Below, piece after piece: positions 17,019 to 25,944 of a stretch of 64,000 nt of DNA. Location: positions 1-64,000 of the forward strand of contig CAZSNT010000033.1 in NCBI GenBank assembly GCA_964607765.1, in the 5' to 3' direction. The notes below the pieces were generated by a model, which was given only the letters and a program-made list of their open reading frames with translations, had not been told where the DNA came from and made no database searches. The position numbers were made by a program, and so were the translations under genes. This stretch comes from CAZSNT01 sp964607765. Lineage in GTDB: Bacteria > Verrucomicrobiota > Lentisphaeria > Oligosphaerales > JABHEG01. Positions within the stretch are counted from its first letter, which is position 1. Every line of letters begins with the position of its first letter.

Positions 17019-19961
17019 ATGCGCATGCCACTGAGCGGGTCAGCGATCGTGCTGGCCGTATTCCCCGTCCTTGTCGCAGCCGAGACGACGAAGCCGCGGA
17101 ACCTGGCTCGGGAGGCCACGATCACGGCGACGTCGGAGTACAACGATCAGTACGCGGCGCGGTTCGTTGCGGACGGCATCATCCCGGACGCAGGGAAGCG
17201 CAACAGCGTCGGCAAAGAATGGGCCGTGAAGGGCTCTACGCACAAGTCCGGGGCTGATCTGACCATGCAATGGCAGGAGCCGGTTCAGATCGCCCAGATT
17301 GTCTACTACGGCCGCAGTTCGTTTGCCGTGGAGGCATGGCGCGAGTGTGAGGTGTACCTGGATGGCGCCGACGCGCCGTCCACCAAAGCGAGCCTCAAAC
17401 CCGGCCATGGTCCGCAGCGAGTGACACTCGAGCGCCCTGCGACGGCCGCCAAGCTGCGCCTCAAGTTCATCGGGCACCACAGTTGTGTCAATCCGGGTGC
17501 CGCCGAGATCGAGGTCTGTGCCGAGCCGCCGGCCGACACGGCGTTGGGCAAATTCCTGCCCATGCCACCCATGCACGGCGCCCACGGCGAACCGCCGGTT
17601 GTTGTCCCGGCCATCAAGGAGTCGCCGGAACTGGCTGAGAAGCTCCGCTCAGGCAAGCTGGGGTTTTCACGGTTGCTCCTGGTCCAGCGCCATGCCTATC
17701 GTATCAGCCATGTTTACGTGTACCACGTGGAGTGTTTCAAGCCCGGCGGCGGCATCTACATCTTCACCCCGGACGAGAATGGGGGAAAGAAGGAGAGGAT
17801 CTTTGATGCCGGTCAAGGCGAGGTCATGGACTGTGCCCTCTCCTACGACGGCACGGAGATCCTGTTCAGCTACAAGAAGCGCCACATTGGCGGCCTGAAC
17901 CATATGATCACGGAAACGGATGGGCACTACCAGGTATACCGGATGAGTCTGGTCGACCGGCAACCCGTACTGCTGACCAGCCACTACTCCAACAACTTCA
18001 ACCCTTGCTGGCTGCCGGACGGCCGAATCGCATTCCTTTCCGATCGGAAGCTCTCGTTCGCTTACTGTTTCACCAGTTCGTCGCCTCTGCTCTACCGGAT
18101 GGACCGGGACGGCTCCAACGTCTTCAAGCTCTCGCACGGCTACCTGAACGACTTCACCCCAAGCGTACTTAACAACGGCAAAATCATCTACAGTCGCTGG
18201 GAATATGTAGACCGCCCGGCCTGCCCTATCCAAAGCCTATGGACACTCAATCCGGACGGCACGCGGTCCGAGGGTTTTTTCGGCAACCGTGTGTTGGAGC
18301 CCGGCACGTTCATGGAGGCCCGCGCCATTGGCAGCACAGGCAAAGTGCTTTGCGTAATGACGGGGCACAACGGCTGCTGTCGCGGCGCTCTCGGGATCAT
18401 CGATCCGTCCAAGGGCGCCAACGCCCAGGAAGGCATCACCAATATCACCCCGGAGATCCACGTTCCGCCCGTGACCGGCAGGCCCGGACTGAAAGGGAAC
18501 GCGTTGGTGAACCGCGGCCCGTATGAGAACCCCTTCCCGGTGGACGAGACGTATTTCCTTGTGTCGAAGCTCGGCACGATAGTCCTGCGCGACTATGCGC
18601 GGACAGAGTGTGCGGTTGTGGCGCGCCCGGAAGGCAAGATGGGCTTCTACTCGCCCATCCCGATCCGAGAGGCCGAGCCGCCCCCGGTCATTCCGTCGAC
18701 GTTGCCGGAAGGCGAGCAGGAGCCGTGGGGCACGGTGCTGATGCAGGACGTCTACAATGGCCTGACACCGGATGTGGAGCGCGGCGAGATCAAGCAGATC
18801 GCGGTTGTCGAAGAAGTGGAGAAAGGGGACTACGCCCCACACAAAGGGATTTTCGGTTTCCAGTTCCCGCTGGTGTCCTGTGGCGCCACGTACGCTGCCA
18901 AGAAGCTGTGGGGTTACGCCACGGTCGAGGAAGACGGTTCGGCTCACTTCAAAGTCCCATCAGAAATCCCCATCTACTTCCTGGCCCTCGACAGGGAGGG
19001 ACGCGCCGTGCAGAGGATGCGCACGCTGACGCACTTCCAGCGCGGCGAGGAACAAAGCTGCATCGGCTGTCACGCCGAGCGCAATTACGCAACCCCAACC
19101 GAACGAAACACGCGTTCCGTTGCCGCGCGCCGCCCTCCGCAGGAGCTCGTTCCCCCGGAGTGGGGACGACGCAAGTTCGATTATTCCTCGATCGTGCAGC
19201 CGGTGTGGGACAAATACTGCATTTCGTGCCACAACCCGCGCAGTCAGACGAAAGGCATCGACCTGACTGGCGACAAGACAGACTTTTGGTGTGTCTCGTA
19301 CGAGTACCTCGCGAGGAAGGGAACACACGGCGAGAGGAACCCGTTCCAGCACGGTGTGCGCTCTCTCGCCGATGTTGGACAGAACCCCTACGTGAAGTGG
19401 ATCTCAACCATCAACGGGGCGGGTGAGAACATCCTGATGATCAAGCCCCGCACCTGGGGCGCATACCCGAGCAGGCTCACGAAAGTGATCATGACGGGAC
19501 ACCCTGACCGCTCGAGACGGAAGCGCTTCAACATGGACGCGACCTCAATGCGTCGGGTGTTCGCCTGGATGGACCTCAATGTGCCTTACTACAAAGACTC
19601 GAAGACCAACCACCCGAGTCAGCGCGGCAGCAGGATGATGCGACCACAAGATCTGGATAAGGTGCTTGAGGATGTACGCAAACGGCGCTGCGCGGAGTGC
19701 CACGAGAAGACGCCGCGCAAGTTCTACACGCGCATCACGAACATCGAAGAGAACCAATTCCTCTCCGCGCCGTTAGCCACCTCGGCAGGCGGAACGCAGC
19801 GATGCGGAACGGCCGTTTTCCGGACAAAGGACGATCCCGACTACCAGGCCATTCTGAAGACGTTCGAGCCCATTACGAAACTGATGGCGACCCGCCCCCG
19901 CCTCGACTTCCCTGACGCCGTTTACGTCCCGCACAGCCAGGCTTGCCCTGTCCGGTACTGA
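17019..19961 (+). CDS. Exported discoidin/beta-propeller/tri-heme protein, hydrazine-synthase-alpha-like
   Basis: A 980-aa exported protein; the signal is MRMPLSGSAIVLAVFPVLVAA. Residues ~25-165 look like an F5/8C sugar-binding domain (ATITATSEYNDQYAARFVADG). Residues ~225-640 resemble a TolB/WD-like beta-propeller (MDCALSYDGTEILFSYKKR, FNPCWLPDGRIAFLSDRK). Three c-type heme motifs follow: CIGCH at Cys681, CISCH at Cys734 and CAECH at Cys891. This arrangement is that of the PVC proteins annotated as hydrazine-synthase-alpha-middle-domain-like or planctomycete cytochrome-type; most occur outside anammox organisms and have no known reaction. GGAGG precedes the ATG. It probably acts in the periplasm in sugar binding or oxidation. 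One GTTTTCCGGAC word (19815-19825) encodes VFRT near the C-terminus. Confidence 0.82.
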   Translation: MRMPLSGSAIVLAVFPVLVAAETTKPRNLAREATITATSEYNDQYAARFVADGIIPDAGKRNSVGKEWAVKGSTHKSGADLTMQWQEPVQIAQIVYYGRSSFAVEAWRECEVYLDGADAPSTKASLKPGHGPQRVTLERPATAAKLRLKFIGHHSCVNPGAAEIEVCAEPPADTALGKFLPMPPMHGAHGEPPVVVPAIKESPELAEKLRSGKLGFSRLLLVQRHAYRISHVYVYHVECFKPGGGIYIFTPDENGGKKERIFDAGQGEVMDCALSYDGTEILFSYKKRHIGGLNHMITETDGHYQVYRMSLVDRQPVLLTSHYSNNFNPCWLPDGRIAFLSDRKLSFAYCFTSSSPLLYRMDRDGSNVFKLSHGYLNDFTPSVLNNGKIIYSRWEYVDRPACPIQSLWTLNPDGTRSEGFFGNRVLEPGTFMEARAIGSTGKVLCVMTGHNGCCRGALGIIDPSKGANAQEGITNITPEIHVPPVTGRPGLKGNALVNRGPYENPFPVDETYFLVSKLGTIVLRDYARTECAVVARPEGKMGFYSPIPIREAEPPPVIPSTLPEGEQEPWGTVLMQDVYNGLTPDVERGEIKQIAVVEEVEKGDYAPHKGIFGFQFPLVSCGATYAAKKLWGYATVEEDGSAHFKVPSEIPIYFLALDREGRAVQRMRTLTHFQRGEEQSCIGCHAERNYATPTERNTRSVAARRPPQELVPPEWGRRKFDYSSIVQPVWDKYCISCHNPRSQTKGIDLTGDKTDFWCVSYEYLARKGTHGERNPFQHGVRSLADVGQNPYVKWISTINGAGENILMIKPRTWGAYPSRLTKVIMTGHPDRSRRKRFNMDATSMRRVFAWMDLNVPYYKDSKTNHPSQRGSRMMRPQDLDKVLEDVRKRRCAECHEKTPRKFYTRITNIEENQFLSAPLATSAGGTQRCGTAVFRTKDDPDYQAILKTFEPITKLMATRPRLDFPDAVYVPHSQACPVRY

Positions 19962-20376
19962 TCCGGAGGCGCAGCCATTGGTCGTTGCGCTGCACGCGTC
20001 ATTGGTCACTGGTCATTGGCGGGGTCGCGGCGAAGTCAAGCAGCAGGTGAGCCGGAAAACGTGTCTGCAGCAGGTGGGCCGGCATGCGCGGAGGGGGCTG
20101 AGATCGCACCAATGTTCTCGTTCCCACGACTACGTGTTTTCCGGACATCCCAGGCACGAACGGGGCAGTCTATTGGGATAGCTTCGCGGCGACGGCCAAT
20201 GACCGAAAACAGATGACTCCGCCGCGGTGTTTTCCGGACGTTCCAGGCGAGAACGAGGCAGGCTGACTGACTGGCGGCGCGAGGGCGACCAATGACCGAG
20301 GAGCGGCGCCCACCCTGGTGTTTTCCGGACAAGACCAAACCGAGCCGCCGTTCCCCCGCGGCGCGCCCCCCGGGTC
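19962..20376. repeat. Convergent spacer with a third cluster of GTTTTCCGGAC words
   Basis: There is no gene in these 415 bp. Exact copies lie at 20136-20146, 20229-20239 and 20320-20330, all plus, 91-93 bp apart. A weak match (AGCCGGAAAAC) lies at 20050-20060. Another word, GGTCATTGG/CCAATGACC, recurs near 20010, 20197 and 20290, so the spacer looks built from ~90-bp duplicated blocks. It separates two convergent genes, a place where terminators are expected. Confidence 0.8.
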
Positions 20377-21306
20377 TCAGACCGAACCGTCTCCCAAGCG
20401 GCGGCATATTTCCGCAGCCAGTGTCCCGGCACGACGGCAGTAGTGGGCGTCGCCGAACAGCCAGACGTGGATCATCATGGTGTTCAGCCAATAATACAGC
20501 CGTCGGAACTCGAATCCGGGCCGCAGCCCGCTTCCCGCTGTATAGACCTTGGCGAACGTCGGGCCCACGGTACGGAAGCACTGCAGGTACGCCAGTTCGT
20601 GCTCAACGTCAGCATACTGCGCGCCCGGATCGATGAAGCCCGTCACTTGCCAGGAGCCGTTGCAGCGCGCGACCATAATGTTACCCGCCCACAGATCGCC
20701 ATGGATCAGCGTTGGCCTGCCCTGGTCCCGAAACACGGTGGGCGCCGCTTCGACCGCTCTGTCGATATCCACGAGCGCAGACGCGGGGAGCCGTCCCTGC
20801 ACCTCGCCGCGCATGTCCTGCAGACGCGGCACGGCGATCGCCGCCCAGGTGTCTGTTCCCGGCCCATCCCCGATCGGGCCGAACGTGGCCCGGGTATGCG
20901 TGTGCAGTTCCAGCAGCGTCTCAGCCAGCTGCTCGTCAATGCGTCGTTGCGCCTCATCCTCAAGCATGACAGATGTCAGCGGCGTGCCCGGAAGACACTC
21001 CAGCAGCAGGGATCGGCAAGGGACGACGTCGTCCGGGTCGCCGATGGCATAGACGGCCGGACAGCGCATCCGGCTGTGCTCACGCAGGTAGTCCAGGCGT
21101 CGTTCTTCACCGCGGAAATCGCCGTCGGGATTCATCTTCACCACGGCCCGGTAAGGTGCGTGGTCGAACTCCAGGCGAAGCACTGAGTTGATCATCCCGC
21201 CGCTCAGCCGAGCAACACGCTCGCACTGCACAGGCACGCCCAGCCAACGTTCGAGAAGGTGTTCCGCCTGTTCCGAGCTGATTGCAAGTCCGGTTGACAA
21301 CATCAT
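20377..21306 (-). CDS. Fructosamine-kinase-like phosphotransferase
   Basis: A 309-aa protein of the fructosamine kinase / ketosamine-3-kinase family, in the aminoglycoside-phosphotransferase fold. Evidence: the ATP-lobe segment RLSGGMINSVLRLEF with VVKMN lysine, the catalytic loop LIHGDLWAGN and the metal-binding DFG-equivalent FIDPGAQYADVEHELAYL, followed by RRLYYWLNTMMIHVWLFG. These are diagnostic for the family. Members phosphorylate the 3-hydroxyl of protein- or amino-acid-linked fructosamines and ribulosamines to trigger deglycation. Cytoplasmic. Two ATGs lie in tandem (21306 and 21303); no strong ribosome site. It is divergent from the HAD-phosphatase gene. Link to glycan use is unclear. 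Confidence 0.9.
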   Translation of the reverse strand: MMLSTGLAISSEQAEHLLERWLGVPVQCERVARLSGGMINSVLRLEFDHAPYRAVVKMNPDGDFRGEERRLDYLREHSRMRCPAVYAIGDPDDVVPCRSLLLECLPGTPLTSVMLEDEAQRRIDEQLAETLLELHTHTRATFGPIGDGPGTDTWAAIAVPRLQDMRGEVQGRLPASALVDIDRAVEAAPTVFRDQGRPTLIHGDLWAGNIMVARCNGSWQVTGFIDPGAQYADVEHELAYLQCFRTVGPTFAKVYTAGSGLRPGFEFRRLYYWLNTMMIHVWLFGDAHYCRRAGTLAAEICRRLGDGSV

Positions 21307-21630
21307 GTTATGAGTTCGACGGTCTCTGTTTGCTGCGTCCGATCAGGTGTACCCTAGTCACCCGGGAATGCTCCTGCAATGCTCGAATCCTGATTGGTGG
21401 AACAACGGGCAACGTAATCCATTTCGTTGTCAGCATGCCATGGCAGCGAACTTCGACACACAGACTGCCACGCCTACAGCACCGGACTCTCAAGAGAAGA
21501 GACTGAGAAATGGACCTGCATTCTGCTGCTCACAAACTACTAACAACACACTAGGTTGCTGAATGCCGGCCGTTGGCCGCTTCGAATCCCACACAGAAAG
21601 ACGGTGATATTGCCCTGCTTGCGGCAAAAA
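21307..21630. other. Spacer of about 320 bp, nothing identified
   Basis: Lower GC than its surroundings. No reading frame looks coding and no RNA gene is recognised; the sequence near 21582 (TTCGAATCC) recalls a tRNA T-loop but lacks paired arms. It should hold the promoter for the kinase-like gene on the minus strand. Confidence 0.4.
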
Positions 21631-21644
21631 CGTAATCGTTTACT
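21631..21644. promoter_or_regulatory. LacI-type operator-like site
   Basis: CGTAATCGTTTACT matches 12 of 14 bases of the perfect palindrome CGTAAACGTTTACG found at 44674. It lies just upstream of a candidate promoter. This suggests shared control of the HAD/mannosidase unit and the 44.7-54.1 kb block by one LacI-family repressor. Confidence 0.45.
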
Positions 21645-21653
21645 GTTCACGAC

Positions 21654-21681
21654 TTGAACGTCGTGCAGACAGCGGTATTCT
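21654..21681 (+). promoter_or_regulatory. Candidate promoter for the HAD phosphatase/mannosidase genes
   Basis: TTGAAC (21654-21659), a 16-bp spacer and TATTCT (21676-21681). The -35 box lies in the loop of an inverted repeat, CACGAC-TTGAAC-GTCGTG (21648-21665), a layout suited to a regulator that hides or exposes the box. Confidence 0.5.
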
Positions 21682-21723
21682 CTACAAACGAAACACTGAA
21701 TCCGGACCGGACAGGAGAAGACG

Positions 21724-22719
21724 ATGACTGCGAATGACTGTGCACCCGCACTGCCCGGCCTGGGGACAGGGCCCGGCAACGGACTGGAGGTGATCACACA
21801 CTGCAGTGACGGACGCTTCACGGCAGGCAAAGGCGGCGTGCAGGTGGTCCTGCGCACGGCTGATCGGAAGGTCGAGTTTGTTGGTTTTGAGGACCACTCG
21901 CTGGCCTACGTCAACTCCGCGATGGGATACCCGGCCTATTACCCGCTGCATCCGGTGGCGGTCCGCAAGCCGATCAAAGCCGTATTGATGGATCTGGACG
22001 GTACCAGCGTGCACAGCGAAGCGTTTTGGATCTGGATCATCGAGCAGACGACCGCGTCGCTCCTCGGGGATCCCGGGTTCGAACTGGAACACGCCGACCT
22101 GCCCCACGTTTCCGGGCACAGTGTCTCGGAACATCTTCAGTACTGCATCGACAAGTATTGCCCCGCGAAGACGGTTGAGGAAGCGCGCACGTTCTACTTC
22201 GAACACACGCACCGCGAAATGGCCGAGATCATGGCCGGGCGAGGCAAGACGGACGCATTCACTCCCGCGCCGGGCCTGAAGCCATTCCTGCTTTCGTTGA
22301 AGGACGCCGGGATCAAGATAGGCTTGGTCACATCCGGGCTCTACGAGAAGGCCTGGCCCGAGATCCTGTCGGCGTTCCGGCAGCTCGACCTGGGCGATCC
22401 CCTCGAGTTCTACGACGCGGTCATTACCGCCGGCTTCCCCATGCGGCAAGGTGTTGAGGCGGGGACTCTCGGCGAGCTGTCACCCAAGCCGCACCCTTGG
22501 CTCTATGCCGAGGTGTGTCGGGTCGGGCTCGGGATCCCGTTCGAGGAGCGCCACCACGTGGTGGGCCTGGAAGACAGCGGCGCGGGGGTCTGCTCCATCC
22601 GTCTGGCAGGCTTCGCGGCCATCGGCGTATCAGGCGGAAACATCGAACAGAGCGGGACACGGCCGTTGTGCAGCCACTGGTGTGAGTCGTTCGAGGAAGT
22701 AGCCAGTGTTGTTTTATAG
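21724..22719 (+). CDS. HAD-superfamily phosphatase/phosphomutase-like protein with N-terminal extension
   Basis: A 331-aa haloacid-dehalogenase-fold protein of the beta-phosphoglucomutase/sugar-phosphatase type. Motif I is VLMDLDGTSVHSE, motif II is IGLVTSGLYEKA, motif III lysine is in LSPKPHPWLYAE and motif IV is VVGLEDSGAGVCSI. A cap domain lies between motifs I and II. About 85 residues precede motif I and match nothing I know (HCSDGRFTAGKGGVQVVLRT). AGGAGA precedes the ATG. It would act on a phosphorylated sugar in the cytoplasm. It is followed by the alpha-mannosidase-like gene after a 122-bp spacer with a 10-bp-period repeat. Confidence 0.87.
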   Translation: MTANDCAPALPGLGTGPGNGLEVITHCSDGRFTAGKGGVQVVLRTADRKVEFVGFEDHSLAYVNSAMGYPAYYPLHPVAVRKPIKAVLMDLDGTSVHSEAFWIWIIEQTTASLLGDPGFELEHADLPHVSGHSVSEHLQYCIDKYCPAKTVEEARTFYFEHTHREMAEIMAGRGKTDAFTPAPGLKPFLLSLKDAGIKIGLVTSGLYEKAWPEILSAFRQLDLGDPLEFYDAVITAGFPMRQGVEAGTLGELSPKPHPWLYAEVCRVGLGIPFEERHHVVGLEDSGAGVCSIRLAGFAAIGVSGGNIEQSGTRPLCSHWCESFEEVASVVL

Positions 22720-22729
22720 CGACGGTTCC

Positions 22730-22799
22730 GGTCGACGGCGACCGACTGCGGTCGATACCTGTCGGTTCCTTTCGGGGCCTGTCACGTCCCGTCACTGAC
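22730..22799. repeat. Seven units of a 10-bp-period repeat (NNYCGANNNC type)
   Basis: Consecutive 10-mers read GGTCGACGGC, GACCGACTGC, GGTCGATACC, TGTCGGTTCC, TTTCGGGGCC, TGTCACGTCC, CGTCACTGAC. Column 4 is always C, column 10 always C and column 3 T/C; CG at columns 4-5 is kept in the first five. The array lies between the HAD and mannosidase genes. Confidence 0.7.
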
Positions 22800-22841
22800 A
22801 CGAGCACCAGAGACCAAGGCCAGCTTCGAGGAGGACATATC

Positions 22842-25781
22842 GTGAGCAAGTCGTCAAAGGTCATTCCGGGAACGGCGCCGATGTCGGCCGAGGAGCGCGC
22901 GGGCACGGGCCGCCCTGCCCCCGCCGGCCCTGCCCAGTGCCATTTCATCTCGAACACGCACTGGGACCGGGAATGGCGCTACTCCATGCAGCGGACGCGT
23001 CACATGCTCGTCACCATGCTGGACATGCTGCTGGATATCTTCGAGAGGGAGCCGCGTTTCCAGTCCTTCCACATGGATTCGCAGTCCATCCCCATCCAGG
23101 ATTACCTGGAGATTCGACCGGAGAAGACCGAGACGGTCCGCAAGCACATCCAGGATGGGCGTCTTCTGGTCGGCCCCTGGTACGTACTGCCTGACGAGTT
23201 CTGTGTAGGCGGCGAGTCACTGGTCCGCAATCTGCTCCTCGGCCACCGAATTGCCCGGGAGTTGGGTGCGGTGAGCAAGACGGGCTACTCGCCGTTTTCC
23301 TGGGGCCAGATCTCGCAGATGCCCCAAATCTACAGCGGCTTCGGCATCCCGTTCGCGGCGTTCTACCGCGGCATCAACACGCTGGTGTCGCCCAACTCCG
23401 AGTTTATCTGGGAGGGGCCCGACGGCACGCGGATTGTGGGCTCGCGCCTTGCCTGTCGGCCGCGCTACAATGTGTGGTACATCCTCCAGCGTCCGGCCTT
23501 CTGGGGGTTGGACAACGAGGGCGAGCGACTCATGGCGTGGCGGAACGGGCACGGCCCGTTCTGTTTCGCAGACACGCTTCTCGGCGAGCTTGACGCGCAG
23601 TACACGCATCCGCGTTTCGAATACCACGAGGACACCATTGCGGAGCGCGCCCGGCAGACGCTGCGCGAGCAGGACGGCGAGTGGACCACGCCGCACCGTT
23701 TCTGGTCAGCCGGCCACGACTCGTCCTGCCCCGACATTCGCGAGGTCCGCATGATAGCCGAGTGCGACGAGGCCCTGGGCGAGGACGCCAATGTGTTCCA
23801 CAGCACGTTTGCCGACTTCCAGGCGAAAGTCTGCGAGGGAGTCGGAGACGATCTGCCCGTGGCCCACGGCGAGATGCGTCACTTCTTCACCAAGGGCAGT
23901 TCGTCCGTACTTTTCGGCTGGATCTCTTCCGCACACATGGAGATCAAGCAGGACAACGCGGCCACGGAACGCGCTCTGGGCGTGGTTGCCGAACCGCTGG
24001 CCGTGTGCGCGTCGCTGTTGGGCGCGCCCTACCCTCGCGCCTTCCTCGACCATGCCTGGCAATCGCTTCTGCAGAACCACGGGCACGACTCCATCGGCGC
24101 CTGCAGCCGCGACGTGGTCCCGGCTGACATGCTGTTCCGTTCACGCCAGGCACGCGAGATCAGCTCCTGCGTGACCGAGCGTGCGCTCATGGACATTGCC
24201 GGGGCCGTCGACCTGTCGGCGCACGGCCCCGATGAAGTCGCTGTCGTGGCCTGGAACCCGACCCCGGTCCGGCGCTCGGAAACCGTGGAGTTGCTGCTCA
24301 ACGTTCCGGCTGAAATGCCGGGTGGCGACATCGACCTGGTCGACGAGAACGGGACGGCGGTGACAGTCCAGCCGATCGACTCGGTCGACTCCGCGTACCG
24401 GATCGTGCAATCGCCCAACGACTGCGCCAACATGTTCGAAGTGCGACGGCAGCGGATCCTGGCCGAACTGCCCGAGTTGCCCGGAACGGGCTACCGCACC
24501 TTCTTTGTGACACCGCGCGAGGAGCCGCGCCGCGGCGTCAAGCACTCCCTGCTGACCGGCCCCCAAAGCATGGCGAACGAGTTCCTGGCCGTGACTGTCA
24601 ACGGGAACGGTACGTTCAGCGTTGAAGACAGAAAGACAGGGCGCTCCTGGGATGGCCTGGGGTACTTCCGCGACTGCAGCGAGATCGGCAATCCGTGGGA
24701 GCACATCACGGTGCCTGAGGACGAGGTCCTGACCACACTCAACGAACGGGCGCGGGTGGCCCTCGTACGCGACGGTGAGTTGGCGACCAGCTTCCGGGTC
24801 GAGCTGAACTGGGAGCTTCCCAAGCGCCGATCGGAGAACGAGAAACACCGCAGCACGGAAACCGTGCCCTGCCGGATTGTCAACACCGTCACGCTGCGCC
24901 GTCACCAGCCGTGGGTTGAGATCGTCACGGAGCTGGACAACACGGCAGAGGACCACTACCTGCAAGTGTCGTTCCCCACGGGCGTGACTGCCGACACCGT
25001 CCAGGCGCAGACGCCGTTCGACGTGGTGACCAGACCGATCGAGCGGGTGGATCCCTCACTGTTCGCCGAAAAGCCGCAGACCGAGCACCCGATGGACCGG
25101 TTCGTCGACGTCAGCGACGGCGATGCGGGCGTCGCGCTCTTGAACGAGGGCCTCAAAGCGTACGAAGCCCACGACGACCCGGCGCAAACGCTGAGCCTGA
25201 CGCTGCTGCGCTGTTTCCCGCTGCGCATCTGCATCACGAACCTGGAGATGACGGACTACAGCAAGCAGGACAAGGGCTCGCAGTGCCCGGGGCCGCACCG
25301 GTTCCGCTACGCCTTCATACCGCACAGCGGCGACTGGCAACAGGCCGGGCTGTGGCAGCAGGCCGAGCGCTTCGCCAACCCGCCTCGCGTCGCCCAGATC
25401 GGGCCCACCAGGCACGGGCACCTGCCCCTGACGCGCAGCTTCCTCGAGCTCGAACCGCAAGCCTTGCACGTGAGCGCGGTGAAGCAAAGCGAGGACGGAC
25501 AGGGCTGGGTCGTGCGCCTGCTCAATCCGACGGACGCCGCGATCGCTGGGCGGATCCGCCTGAACGGCGGGTGCGCGGAGCCGGATGGTTCGAAGTCGCC
25601 TGTGGAACGCCAGCAAGCGGAGTTCGCATTGCCGGCCAACGAGGGCCGGGCGTGGACACAGGTCCGTCGTGTCACGCTCGAAGAAGTGCCGGAGGAGACG
25701 CTTGACATGGACGCGGCAGGCTGGACGGCGATCAAGCTGAGCCCCAAGAAGATCCTGACGCTTGAATTCAGCAGCAACTGA
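22842..25781 (+). CDS. GH38-family alpha-mannosidase-like protein, canonical nucleophile absent
   Basis: A 979-aa cytoplasmic protein with no signal peptide and the architecture of bacterial GH38. Zn-site motif FISNTHWDREWRYSM (His40, Asp42), then LLVGPWYVLPDEFCVGGESLVRNLLLGHRIAREL are typical. The segment that normally reads GYLPDSFGHISQLPQIL reads GYSPFSWGQISQMPQIY, so the nucleophile Asp is Phe152. The helical bundle (HAWQSLLQNHGHDSIGACSRD) and C-terminal beta-sandwich (NEFLAVTVNGNGTFSVEDRKTG) are intact. The start is GTG with a GAGGAGG site. It may be a GH38 subgroup using another acid, or a non-hydrolytic relative. Neighbouring GH71/99-like and sulfatase genes fit a mannose-containing glycan. 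Confidence 0.88.
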   Translation: MSKSSKVIPGTAPMSAEERAGTGRPAPAGPAQCHFISNTHWDREWRYSMQRTRHMLVTMLDMLLDIFEREPRFQSFHMDSQSIPIQDYLEIRPEKTETVRKHIQDGRLLVGPWYVLPDEFCVGGESLVRNLLLGHRIARELGAVSKTGYSPFSWGQISQMPQIYSGFGIPFAAFYRGINTLVSPNSEFIWEGPDGTRIVGSRLACRPRYNVWYILQRPAFWGLDNEGERLMAWRNGHGPFCFADTLLGELDAQYTHPRFEYHEDTIAERARQTLREQDGEWTTPHRFWSAGHDSSCPDIREVRMIAECDEALGEDANVFHSTFADFQAKVCEGVGDDLPVAHGEMRHFFTKGSSSVLFGWISSAHMEIKQDNAATERALGVVAEPLAVCASLLGAPYPRAFLDHAWQSLLQNHGHDSIGACSRDVVPADMLFRSRQAREISSCVTERALMDIAGAVDLSAHGPDEVAVVAWNPTPVRRSETVELLLNVPAEMPGGDIDLVDENGTAVTVQPIDSVDSAYRIVQSPNDCANMFEVRRQRILAELPELPGTGYRTFFVTPREEPRRGVKHSLLTGPQSMANEFLAVTVNGNGTFSVEDRKTGRSWDGLGYFRDCSEIGNPWEHITVPEDEVLTTLNERARVALVRDGELATSFRVELNWELPKRRSENEKHRSTETVPCRIVNTVTLRRHQPWVEIVTELDNTAEDHYLQVSFPTGVTADTVQAQTPFDVVTRPIERVDPSLFAEKPQTEHPMDRFVDVSDGDAGVALLNEGLKAYEAHDDPAQTLSLTLLRCFPLRICITNLEMTDYSKQDKGSQCPGPHRFRYAFIPHSGDWQQAGLWQQAERFANPPRVAQIGPTRHGHLPLTRSFLELEPQALHVSAVKQSEDGQGWVVRLLNPTDAAIAGRIRLNGGCAEPDGSKSPVERQQAEFALPANEGRAWTQVRRVTLEEVPEETLDMDAAGWTAIKLSPKKILTLEFSSN

Positions 25782-25793
25782 TACCGGCGGGAC

Positions 25794-25843
25794 GATCGAC
25801 TGCAGTCGTCAGCAATCGGACGCAACCGACAGCGATCAACTTC
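25794..25843. repeat. Five units of the 10-bp-period repeat
   Basis: Units GATCGACTGC, AGTCGTCAGC, AATCGGACGC, AACCGACAGC, GATCAACTTC share the column pattern of the 22730 array (Y at 3, C at 4, G at 5, C at 10). Located just after the mannosidase-like gene. Confidence 0.7.
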
Positions 25844-25898
25844 CGGAGTAGGACCAGCGACTTACGGTTTGCGACTGGCGGGTGCCGTGTTCCATGCC

Positions 25899-25909
25899 GT
25901 TTTCCGGAC
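25899..25909 (+). repeat. GTTTTCCGGAC word in the leader of a sulfatase
   Basis: An exact copy preceded by C and followed by A (consensus YGTTTTCCGGACR), 36 bp before the sulfatase start. Immediately after it lies a tandem GAACACC repeat (25911-25934). Confidence 0.85.
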
Positions 25910-25944
25910 ACCTGAACACCGAACACCGAACACTGGAAGCCACG

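Noticed and set aside
17019..19961. Genuine hydrazine synthase and an anammox organism
   Set aside because: No other hydrazine-synthase subunit or anammox gene is nearby; the discoidin domain and setting fit the broader PVC protein group.
21541..21600. tRNA-like T-loop (TTCGAATCC)
   Set aside because: No matching T-stem, anticodon arm or acceptor stem could be paired around it.
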